In this document: positions 1 through 6,151 of the stretch, piece after piece
Layout: each line of letters opens with the position of its first letter
How positions within the stretch are numbered: position 1 is the stretch's first letter
Assembly: GCA_947589205.1 (NCBI GenBank)
Contig: CANQCJ010000069.1
Location: forward strand, 1-10,012
Source of the DNA: an uncultured Ruminococcus sp.
GTDB taxonomy: Bacteria; Bacillota; Clostridia; Oscillospirales; Ruminococcaceae
Length of the DNA: 10,012 nt
Reading direction: 5' to 3'
Notes under the pieces: model-generated
Told to the model about the DNA's origin: nothing
The model's input: only the letters and a program-made list of their open reading frames with translations
Databases searched by the model: none
Program-made: the position numbers and the translations under genes

Positions 1-303
1 CCCGACAATTTTAAAGGCGCGTATTTTGAGACGTTTGAGCTTATGGGCATGACCCTCTCGCGGAAATTTTTGCAGGGTCTGCCGAGCGAGGATATATTCG
101 AGACGTTAAAGCGTATGACCTGTCCGACGCTGATAGCTCACGGCGAGGAGGACGGACTTGTCGACATATCCTATTCCGAACGCGCATTAAAAAGCTTGAA
201 AAACGCCGAGCTTGTCAGGTATGAAAACGAGGGTCACGGCTTTTCGCAGGAGCCGCGCGCCGACTGGTTAAAACGCGCTTTGGAATTTTTCAGATCGTTA
301 TGA
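1..303 (+). CDS. Alpha/beta hydrolase family protein, 3' part only
   Basis: This is the C-terminal 100 residues of a serine hydrolase of the alpha/beta fold; the start and the nucleophile elbow lie before the window. The frame is open from base 1. Seen in the sequence: a PTLIAHGEEDGLVD stretch at visible residues 43-56, whose Asp51 is the usual place of the catalytic acid, and an EGHGF motif with His79 as the catalytic base. These two spaced motifs plus the final amphipathic helix (WLKRALEFF) match the end of this fold, as in small lipases, esterases and peptidases of the Hydrolase_4/S9 type. The substrate cannot be told from this part. The stop codon overlaps the next start as ATGA, so it is probably co-transcribed and translationally coupled with the NusG domain II gene. 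The ATG at 43 is internal, because the reading frame continues upstream of it. Confidence 0.85.
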   Translation, partial: PDNFKGAYFETFELMGMTLSRKFLQGLPSEDIFETLKRMTCPTLIAHGEEDGLVDISYSERALKSLKNAELVRYENEGHGFSQEPRADWLKRALEFFRSL

Positions 304-662
304 AAACAAAACGCATACTGTTTATTTTAGCCGCCGCGGTATTTCTTATAAGCGGCATAATAAGCGTTTATCTGCTGTTTTTAAGACCAAAGCCGGAAAA
401 GGTGCGCATAACGAGCGACGGCGAGACATTGTATGTTCTCGAGCCTGCGCGGGAAGAGGACAGGCTCATAACCGTAGAATACGAGGGCAGAGAAAACGTC
501 ATAGAGATAAAGGACGGCAGGGTACATATGTTAAAAGCCGACTGTCCGGATCATATCTGCATAGAGACCGGCTGGCTGGACAACGGACTTCCGATAATTT
601 GTCTGCCTAACAGACTGGTGATAGAATATGAGGACGGCAGGACCGATGCGGCAGCGGGGTGA
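300..662 (+). CDS. NusG domain II-containing membrane-anchored protein
   Basis: A 120-residue protein of the NusG domain II family (Pfam NusG_II type), not the transcription factor NusG. Residues 5-28 form one hydrophobic segment, likely an uncleaved signal anchor, after a short basic start (MKTKR). The rest should face outside as a small beta domain. The family signature is visible near the C terminus: DCPDHIC (Cys82, Cys87), then GLPIICLPNRLVI with Cys101. The three Cys are typical of the family, but their role is not established as far as I know. It overlaps the hydrolase before it (ATGA) and the Gx protein after it (GTGA). The NusG_II/Gx pair recurs in clostridia, which suggests a shared membrane role. 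No clear ribosome binding site precedes the ATG, which fits coupling to the upstream stop. Function unknown. Confidence 0.88.
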   Translation: MKTKRILFILAAAVFLISGIISVYLLFLRPKPEKVRITSDGETLYVLEPAREEDRLITVEYEGRENVIEIKDGRVHMLKADCPDHICIETGWLDNGLPIICLPNRLVIEYEDGRTDAAAG

Positions 663-1168
663 AAAGTAAAAAAATGAACGCAAAAAAGCTTGCGCGTCTT
701 GGTCTGCTGACCGCGCTTGCGCTTATAATTTATATAGTAGAGCTTAGACTTCCGGATATTGCGCCGATACCGGGAATGAAGCTGGGTCTTGCCAATATAG
801 TGACCGTCTGCGCGCTTTTTACCTTCAGCCCGAAGGAGACCGCGCTGATACTTTATGCAAGGATAATTCTCGGTTCTATATTTGCTTCAAACCCGAGCGC
901 GATACTTTACAGCATAAGCGGCGGCACGCTCTGCCTTGTCGGAATGGCGCTGTTAAGGAAGCATTTCAGTAAAAAAAGCATCTGGCTTTGCAGCGTTTAC
1001 GGCGCAGCGCTCCATAATATCGGTCAAACGGCAGCCGCCGTTTTCATAATGCGCACCACCGCCGTGCTTGCATATCTGCCGATACTGATATTTTTTGCCT
1101 GCATATCCGGCGCGCTGACAGGGCTTACGGCGCAGTTTATAATACTAAGGACAAACAAAAAGTATTAA
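659..1168 (+). CDS. Gx transporter family / heptaprenyl diphosphate synthase component I-like membrane protein
   Basis: A 169-residue integral membrane protein of the family once named heptaprenyl diphosphate synthase component I and now called Gx transporter family. It has about five hydrophobic segments and the conserved early stretch VELRLPDIAPIPGMKLGLAN (about residues 27-46), followed by Gly-rich helices (LYSISGGTLCLVGMALL). The Gly/Ala-rich helices and small size resemble substrate-binding S components of ECF transporters; this is inference. Any role in prenyl diphosphate synthesis is doubtful, since it has no prenyltransferase Asp-rich motif. The start shown is GTG in a GTGA overlap with the previous stop. 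An in-frame ATG at 674 (MNAKKLARLG) preceded by GGGGTGA at 656-662 is a real alternative that would shorten it by five residues. It is the last gene before a 154-base gap. Confidence 0.82.
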   Translation: MKSKKMNAKKLARLGLLTALALIIYIVELRLPDIAPIPGMKLGLANIVTVCALFTFSPKETALILYARIILGSIFASNPSAILYSISGGTLCLVGMALLRKHFSKKSIWLCSVYGAALHNIGQTAAAVFIMRTTAVLAYLPILIFFACISGALTGLTAQFIILRTNKKY

Positions 1169-1245
1169 AAATACGCTCCGAGGCGGGAAAAATACGGCTG
1201 AGGAGTTGTTTTTTTGGAAAAGCTAAAAAAATTCGTTTCAGATTA

Positions 1246-1274
1246 TTGACTAATCGGGTGAAAAATGTTATAAT
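1246..1274 (+). promoter_or_regulatory. Sigma-A promoter for the thyX operon
   Basis: A near-perfect housekeeping promoter: TTGACT at 1246-1251 (five of six consensus bases), a 17-base spacer, and TATAAT at 1269-1274 (six of six). A TG one base before the -10 box (TGT then TATAAT) makes it an extended -10. A-rich stretches at about 1217-1232 could act as an UP element. Transcription should start near 1281-1283, giving an untranslated leader of about 40 bases before thyX. No other comparable promoter was seen in the short gaps further down, so it probably drives the nine genes to the terminator after 8800. Confidence 0.85.
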
Positions 1275-1309
1275 AATTTATATACGGGCGTTTACAGCTT
1301 TGCCCATGA

Positions 1310-1316
1310 GAGGTGA
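1310..1316 (+). promoter_or_regulatory. Ribosome binding site that fixes the TTG start of thyX
   Basis: GAGGTGA matches seven bases of the anti-Shine-Dalgarno complement and ends six bases before the TTG at 1323. It supports the rare TTG as the true start. There is no in-frame ATG nearby, and the protein begins with the expected ThyX N terminus (KVVLLSHTPEPEK). Confidence 0.8.
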
Positions 1317-1322
1317 AAGGAT

Positions 1323-2087
1323 TTGAAGGTAGTATTGTTGAGCCATACTCCCGAGCCGGAAAAATATGTAGCGACCGCCGCGAAGCTTTGTTATGCAAAC
1401 TGCGGAGTGGACGAGCTGCTTGACGGACTTGATGAGGAGAAAACGGCTGCGTTTATAGATAAGCTCATTTCAATAGGACACGAGTCGCCGATAGAGCACG
1501 TAAGCTTTACGTTCGCGATAGAGGGTATTTCCCGCGCCTGCTCTCATCAGCTCGTGCGGCACAGGATAGCCTCCTATTCGCAGCAAAGCCAGAGATACGT
1601 AAGCATGGACGGCTTTGAATATGTAACGCCGCCGGAGATAGCGGACGATGAAGAGATAAGAAAGCTCTATGACGAGCAGATGGAACGGGCGGCGGACGCC
1701 TACAGAACGCTTGCCGGCGCGCTTGAAAGGAAGCATTACGAAAAGCTGTTAGCGGAGGGCACAGACGAAAAGACCGCTAAGAAAAACGCGCAGAAAAAAG
1801 CCATAGAGGACGCGCGGTTCGTGCTGCCCAACGCCTGTACTACCAAAATAATACTGACAATGAACGCAAGAAGTCTGATGAACTTTTTCAGACTGCGCTG
1901 CTGTAACCGCGCCCAATGGGAGATAAGAGCGGTCGCGCAGGAGATGTTAAAGCTTGCGATAAAGGCTGCACCGAAGCTTTTTGCCAATGCAGGACCCTCC
2001 TGTGTTTGGGGAGCCTGCGGCGAGGGAGCTATGAGCTGCGGAAAAGCGGCTGAAATGAGAGCTTATTTTGAGGAGCTGAAAAAATGA
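1323..2087 (+). CDS. thyX: Flavin-dependent thymidylate synthase ThyX
   Basis: Converts dUMP to dTMP with methylenetetrahydrofolate, FAD and NADPH, leaving tetrahydrofolate rather than dihydrofolate. The defining ThyX motif RHRx7S is present as RHRIASYSQQS at residues 79-89, continuing QRY as in the family. Other family blocks are HESPIEHVSFTF (53-64), DARFVLPNACTTKI (163-175) and NFFRLRCCNRAQWEIR (187-202), with the substrate-binding Arg region near 190-202. At 254 residues it is within the normal range. The start is TTG, backed by a strong ribosome binding site and by alignment of the N terminus with the family pattern. The C-terminal tail carries Cys227, Cys232 and Cys239 in a Gly-rich context; I recall similar tails in clostridial ThyX. 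First gene of the predicted operon, it overlaps tmk by ATGA, so dTMP production and phosphorylation are coupled. Confidence 0.97.
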   Translation: MKVVLLSHTPEPEKYVATAAKLCYANCGVDELLDGLDEEKTAAFIDKLISIGHESPIEHVSFTFAIEGISRACSHQLVRHRIASYSQQSQRYVSMDGFEYVTPPEIADDEEIRKLYDEQMERAADAYRTLAGALERKHYEKLLAEGTDEKTAKKNAQKKAIEDARFVLPNACTTKIILTMNARSLMNFFRLRCCNRAQWEIRAVAQEMLKLAIKAAPKLFANAGPSCVWGACGEGAMSCGKAAEMRAYFEELKK

Positions 2088-2749
2088 ACGGACGGCTTAT
2101 CGTCATAGAGGGTCTTGACGGAAGCGGCAAAAGCACCCAGTTTGAACTGCTTCAAAAGCGGCTGACGGGGGAGGGGAGAGCTTTAAAAGCGATAAGCTTT
2201 CCCGATTATAACGAACCGTCCTCAACGCTTGTAAAGATGTATCTTGCCGGAGAATTTTCAAAGGATCCGAACAAAGTAAACGCTTACGCGGCTTCTTCTT
2301 TTTATGCAGCCGACAGATACGCAAGCTATATAAAGCATTGGAAGGACGACTATCTGTCGGGAACGGATATACTTGCCGCAAGATATACTACCAGCAACTG
2401 TATATATCAGATGACAAAGCTTAAGGTGGAAGAACGCGGCGAATATATCGCATGGCTTGAGGACTTTGAATATACCCGTCTGGGTCTGCCGAGACCCGAC
2501 CTTGTTATCCTTCTCGATATGCCGGCGGATATTTCGATGAAGCTGCTGTCAAAGCGTTATAACGGCGATGAAAATAAAAAGGATATACACGAAGCCGATA
2601 AGCGTTTTCTTGAAAAATGCAGAGCTTCCGCGCTTTATGCAGCGTCTGCCTGCGGCTGGAAAATAGTAAAATGCTCTCAAAACGGCCGGCCGCGTTCTAT
2701 CGGTGAAGTAAACGACGAGCTTTATGAAATAATACGGAGCAGTTTATAA
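2084..2749 (+). CDS. tmk: Thymidylate kinase (clostridial-type variant)
   Basis: Phosphorylates dTMP to dTDP with ATP, the step after ThyX. Seen: a P-loop GLDGSGKST at residues 10-18; FYAADRYASY (73-82), the region holding the thymine-side Arg; RYTTSN (100-105); RPDLVILLDMP (137-147); and a lid-like stretch with HEADKRFLEKCR (169-180). Length 221 residues is normal, and the PSSTLVKMYLAGEF segment fits the branch of the family common in Ruminococcaceae-like bacteria. Odd point: the usual Asp-Arg-Tyr before TTSN reads Ala99-Arg100-Tyr101, so the conserved Asp is missing. Codons at this place are clear (GCC GCA AGA TAT), with no frameshift. Its ATG lies within the thyX stop (ATGA), and its stop shares one base with the next start (TAATG). 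Kinase fold assignment is firm; dTMP specificity is inferred from context and motifs. Confidence 0.92.
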   Translation: MNGRLIVIEGLDGSGKSTQFELLQKRLTGEGRALKAISFPDYNEPSSTLVKMYLAGEFSKDPNKVNAYAASSFYAADRYASYIKHWKDDYLSGTDILAARYTTSNCIYQMTKLKVEERGEYIAWLEDFEYTRLGLPRPDLVILLDMPADISMKLLSKRYNGDENKKDIHEADKRFLEKCRASALYAASACGWKIVKCSQNGRPRSIGEVNDELYEIIRSSL

Positions 2750-3654
2750 TGTTTGATTTCAGAAAAATTGACATAAGCGACAAAGAAAGAGTAAGCAAAG
2801 CTCTCGCCGTTTCGGATTTCAGGGGCTGCGAATACAGCTTTGCCAACAACATGGCTTGGAACAGACTTTACGAATCGCAGATAAGCTTTTACGATGATTT
2901 TTATATTTCCTGTTCGCCGGACGGAAACGGCGGCGTTACCGTGACGTTCCCGGCGGGGGTGGACGTTTCAAGCAGTATCGGCAGAGAAAAATATATAGAT
3001 CTGTTTAAAAAACTAAAAGAATTTTTTTCGCCGAAAACACTTTCCGTCTGCTCGATAACCAAAGAAAACCTCGTTTGGCTGACGGAATATTACAAAGACG
3101 CGGTAAAGGTCTCTTCAAGCCGCGATCTGTCCGATTATATATATTTGAGCGAGGATCTGAAAGAGCTTAAAGGCAAAAAATATCATGGAAAAAGAAACCA
3201 TATAAAGCATTTTAAAGAGCGCGGCTATGAATTTCGCTTGATGACGCCCTATGATTTCGGCGCGTGCGCCGAGTTTGCCGCGTTAGCCTACAATCAGCCG
3301 GGGCACGGAGGGTATTCCGCCGCAGTTGAGCAGTATGCGATACACACGTTTTTTACCCACTTTGAAACGCTCGGACTTAAAGGCGCGGTGTTGAGCGCCG
3401 ATGGAAAAATGTGCGGCTTTGCCATAGGCGAAAAGCTCAACAGCGACACGTTCGTAGAGCATATTGAGAAAGCAGACCCCGATATTCAGGGCGCGTATCC
3501 GATGCTTTGCAGCGAGTTTATAAAAGCCGCCGCGGGAGATCTGAAATATGTAAACCGCGAGGAGGATCTCGGGATAGAGGGACTCAGAAGATCAAAGCTG
3601 TCATATCATCCTGTTTTCATGCAGGAAAAATATACGATAACATTTTTGCGCTGA
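2749..3654 (+). CDS. DUF2156 / phosphatidylglycerol lysyltransferase C-domain protein
   Basis: A 301-residue soluble protein of the DUF2156 family, which shares its double acetyltransferase-like (GNAT) fold with the cytoplasmic domain of MprF lysyl-phosphatidylglycerol synthases and with FemX-type aminoacyltransferases. Family blocks seen: KGKKYHGKRNHIKHF at residues 141-155, VEHIEKADPDIQGAYPMLCSEF (written here in two parts: VEHIEKADPDI, 236-246, and QGAYPMLCSEF, 247-257), and YVNREEDLGIEGLRRSKLSY (267-286), the most conserved part of the family. There are no membrane segments, so it is not a full MprF. Stand-alone members have no proven reaction that I know of; transfer of an amino acid from tRNA to a lipid or peptide is possible but is inference. 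Start ATG shares its A with the tmk stop, so translation is coupled. Confidence 0.87.
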   Translation: MFDFRKIDISDKERVSKALAVSDFRGCEYSFANNMAWNRLYESQISFYDDFYISCSPDGNGGVTVTFPAGVDVSSSIGREKYIDLFKKLKEFFSPKTLSVCSITKENLVWLTEYYKDAVKVSSSRDLSDYIYLSEDLKELKGKKYHGKRNHIKHFKERGYEFRLMTPYDFGACAEFAALAYNQPGHGGYSAAVEQYAIHTFFTHFETLGLKGAVLSADGKMCGFAIGEKLNSDTFVEHIEKADPDIQGAYPMLCSEFIKAAAGDLKYVNREEDLGIEGLRRSKLSYHPVFMQEKYTITFLR

Positions 3655-3676
3655 AAGCGGAAGGGAAGCATTAATA

Positions 3677-4222
3677 ATGGTATATGTATTTTTAGCAAAC
3701 GGTTTTGAGGAAATGGAGGCTATTGCGCCGATAGACATTTTAAGGCGCGCCGGAGTGGAAACGGTGACGGTCGGCGTGGGTTCTGACGAGATAACCGCGT
3801 CTCACGGCGTCAGGGTCAGGACGGATATAGCCTCGGACAAGATAAAGCTGACGAAGGAGCTTGAAATGATAGTTCTCCCGGGCGGTTCACTGGGTTCGGA
3901 CAATCTGGAAAATTCGCCGGAGGTGCAGGCTGCGCTCGACTACTGTACCGAGAACAACATCTATGCGGCGGCTATCTGCGCCGCGCCGAAGATACTCGGT
4001 CATAAGGGTCTGCTCGAGGGAAGATACTGTACCTGTTTTCCGGGATATGAAAGCGAGCTTAAAGGCGCAAAGCCGAACGGAAAATCTGTCGTAGTGGACG
4101 GCAGCTTTATAACCGCCAAGGGCGCGGGAGTTTCCGTTGAATTCGGCTTAAAGCTGGCGGAGCTGCTTACCTCAAAGGAAAAAGCGGCGTCGCTCGCGGC
4201 GGCTATGCAGTGTGCAAAATGA
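3677..4222 (+). CDS. DJ-1/PfpI family protein (DJ-1/YajL type)
   Basis: A 181-residue cytoplasmic protein of the DJ-1/YajL subgroup, linked in other organisms to oxidative stress protection and debated glyoxalase or deglycase activity. Catalytic-site features are visible. Cys101 lies in the nucleophile elbow AAAICAAPKIL (97-107) and Glu14 in GFEEMEA (9-15), equivalent to the Glu/Cys pair of human DJ-1. The glycine-rich VLPGGSLGSDNL (66-77) matches the family. Full length, with no signal peptide. Start ATG at 3677 follows GGAAGGGAAG with normal spacing. The gap of 22 bases after the DUF2156 gene is the largest but one within the operon. Its stop overlaps the start of the cyclo-ligase gene (ATGA). 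The family call is firm; the exact chemistry is not settled by sequence. Confidence 0.94.
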   Translation: MVYVFLANGFEEMEAIAPIDILRRAGVETVTVGVGSDEITASHGVRVRTDIASDKIKLTKELEMIVLPGGSLGSDNLENSPEVQAALDYCTENNIYAAAICAAPKILGHKGLLEGRYCTCFPGYESELKGAKPNGKSVVVDGSFITAKGAGVSVEFGLKLAELLTSKEKAASLAAAMQCAK

Positions 4223-4779
4223 GCGATAAAGCGGCGTTAAGAAAGCTTTTTAAAGAGCAGAGAAAAGCGTATGACCCGGCTTTAAGGGAGACAAATTCGC
4301 AAAGGATCGTTGACAGGCTTGTTGAAAGCGAAGAATATAAGATATGTGAAACGCTGCTTTGTTTTGTCTCTGCGAAGTATGAACCGAACACCTATCCGCT
4401 TTTGCGCCGCGCACTTATTGACGGCAAAACGCTTGCCGTTCCGCGCTGTGAGGAAAAGGGGATAATGGAATTTTTCGCAATAGCTTCTCTTGACGAGCTT
4501 GAAAAGGGCGCGTATGGGATCTGTGAGCCTAAGAAAGGCTGTCAGAAAGCCGACGGTTTTTCCGAAAGCTCGCTTTGCATCGTGCCGGCGTTTTCGTTTG
4601 ACAAAAACGGTCATCGCTTAGGATACGGCGGAGGCTATTACGACAGATTTCTCAGCCGCTTTAACGGCATAGCCTGCGGGATATGCTTTGACGAATTTCT
4701 CTCGGATCTGCTGCCGACGGACAGATATGACCAAAAGGCGGATATGCTTATTACGCAGAGCAGGAGCTTTGTTTTCTGA
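4219..4779 (+). CDS. 5-formyltetrahydrofolate cyclo-ligase
   Basis: Converts 5-formyltetrahydrofolate to 5,10-methenyltetrahydrofolate using ATP, returning a storage or inhibitory folate to the one-carbon pool. The family signature GHRLGYGGGYYDRFL is at residues 131-145, preceded by IVPAFSFDKN. EPNTYP (55-60), VPRC (74-77) and the N-terminal basic ALRKLFKEQRKAY also fit. At 186 residues it has the normal size. I chose ATG 4219, which overlaps the DJ-1 stop as ATGA, over a GTG three codons upstream at 4210: the overlap type recurs all through this operon, and MSDKAALRK is a natural N terminus. It supplies the same folate pool that ThyX draws on, which makes its place in this operon sensible. 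Known names in other species are fau/ygfA, yqgN and MTHFS. Confidence 0.95.
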   Translation: MSDKAALRKLFKEQRKAYDPALRETNSQRIVDRLVESEEYKICETLLCFVSAKYEPNTYPLLRRALIDGKTLAVPRCEEKGIMEFFAIASLDELEKGAYGICEPKKGCQKADGFSESSLCIVPAFSFDKNGHRLGYGGGYYDRFLSRFNGIACGICFDEFLSDLLPTDRYDQKADMLITQSRSFVF

Positions 4780-4800
4780 AAAAGAAAGGAAATACATAAT

Positions 4801-6150
4801 ATGGAAAATAACGAAAACAAGAAAATGCCGGATATATCCTTTAAGGGAAGCTCAGAGCCGCGCATGGCGGAAATTCTCATGGATACCGACGACGCGAGCC
4901 GCGAGTTCAAAGCGCTTCAGGAGGAAAAAGATCCGGCAGATGAAAGGATAGCGCGGCATAAGATAATGCTTGAAAAGGCGGTAGACGATTTTTACCGTCA
5001 GGACGCGCCGCAGCCTGATGCCCCCGAACCGCTGAGTATGCCTAAGCCGGAGAAAAGGAAAAGTAAAAAGCGCAGAAGAAAAAAGAAGAAGCAAAGGCTA
5101 TTTAACTTTTCTATCATCACCGGGCTTACTATAACTACGGTCATAGTTTCGATCTCTATCGTGCTGTCGCTCGGAGCGATAAATTACGGAATGGAGTATC
5201 TCGGCGTGAACAAATCCCCGAACGAGATAACCTTTAATATCCCCGAAGGATCGAATAACGACGATATTGCGGACATACTGATAAAGAACAAGATCATAAA
5301 GAGCAAGAACCTGTTCAAGATAGCGCTCAGGCTGACCCACACGAGCACTCTTTATCCCGGAGATATTTCTTTAAGTCCCGACACGAGTTATCCGGATATA
5401 ATAAAAGCGCTCTCGATAATGCGCGAATCATATGAAACGGTCGAGATCGTCGTACCGGAAGGTTCAAATCTCTATCAGATCTCAAAATGGCTCGAAAAGA
5501 ACGGCGTATGCTCTGCAAGCGATTTTCTTTTCCAGTTCAATGTCAGCGGCGATTTTGACATAGATTCCAAAATAGAGCATAACAAGGATGCATATTTTGC
5601 AATGGAGGGCTATTTCTTCCCCGATACCTATGAATTTTATGTGGGCGACACCGCGTATAATATATCAAAAACGGTAAGAGAGAATTTCTCCTCAAAGATA
5701 ACCGACGATATGTTCAAAAGAATGGACGAGCTTGGAATGGATCTTAACGAAGTCATAACGCTTGCGTCCATCGTCCAGAACGAAGCGGGTTCGGTGGAGG
5801 ATATGCCGAAGGTAGCGTCGGTTTTTATTAACCGTCTCAACGACCCCGATACCTTCCCGACCTTACAGTCGGACGCCACAAAGAATTACATCAAAAAGGT
5901 CATCAAAAAGGTAGAGGATACCGATATGATGGTAGAGCATTATTCCAACTGCTACGACACATACACCTGTCTCGGCTTGCCGGCGGGACCTATCTGCAAT
6001 CCGGGACTTGACGCGATAAACGCGGTGCTCTATCCCGAGGAGACCGACTATTACTATTTCTGTAATAATCTTGAAACAGGAAAGAGCTATTTTGCCGAGA
6101 CGTATAAGCAGCACCAGAAGAATCTCAAAAAGGCGGGTCTGAGCGAATAA
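4801..6150 (+). CDS. mltG: Endolytic murein transglycosylase MltG
   Basis: Cleaves nascent peptidoglycan strands at the outer face of the membrane and so sets glycan chain length. Layout of the 449 residues: a charged cytoplasmic part (1-100) ending in a very basic run (residues 85-99, nearly all Lys/Arg), one membrane segment (about 103-128), then the extracellular part. That part has a LysM-like region (about 141-210, EITFNIPEGSNNDDIADIL) and the YceG catalytic domain. The catalytic Glu is Glu328 in LASIVQNEAG (321-330), equivalent to Glu218 of E. coli MltG. LQSDAT (355-360) and LGLPAGPICNPG (391-402) are the other family blocks. The type II membrane topology follows the positive-inside rule. 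Start ATG follows GAAAGGAAA. The next gene begins one base after the stop, and mltG beside U32 peptidase genes is also seen in Bacillus (yrrL, yrrN, yrrO). Confidence 0.96.
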   Translation: MENNENKKMPDISFKGSSEPRMAEILMDTDDASREFKALQEEKDPADERIARHKIMLEKAVDDFYRQDAPQPDAPEPLSMPKPEKRKSKKRRRKKKKQRLFNFSIITGLTITTVIVSISIVLSLGAINYGMEYLGVNKSPNEITFNIPEGSNNDDIADILIKNKIIKSKNLFKIALRLTHTSTLYPGDISLSPDTSYPDIIKALSIMRESYETVEIVVPEGSNLYQISKWLEKNGVCSASDFLFQFNVSGDFDIDSKIEHNKDAYFAMEGYFFPDTYEFYVGDTAYNISKTVRENFSSKITDDMFKRMDELGMDLNEVITLASIVQNEAGSVEDMPKVASVFINRLNDPDTFPTLQSDATKNYIKKVIKKVEDTDMMVEHYSNCYDTYTCLGLPAGPICNPGLDAINAVLYPEETDYYYFCNNLETGKSYFAETYKQHQKNLKKAGLSE

Positions 6151-6151
6151 T

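Noticed and set aside
1175..1213. Possible terminator for the upstream operon (CTCC at 1176-1179 with GGAG at 1202-1205, then a T run).
   Set aside because: The stem is only four pairs, then two mismatches, then about three pairs, with an 11-base loop. The T run fits, but the hairpin is too weak to call with confidence.
1281..1322. Riboswitch or T-box in the thyX leader.
   Set aside because: The leader is only about 40 bases, too short for known classes, and shows just one small hairpin.
1470..1987. Two minus-strand open frames (88 and 83 residues) opposite thyX.
   Set aside because: They lie fully inside a certain gene, show no family motif and lack ribosome binding sites; they are shadows of the coding strand.
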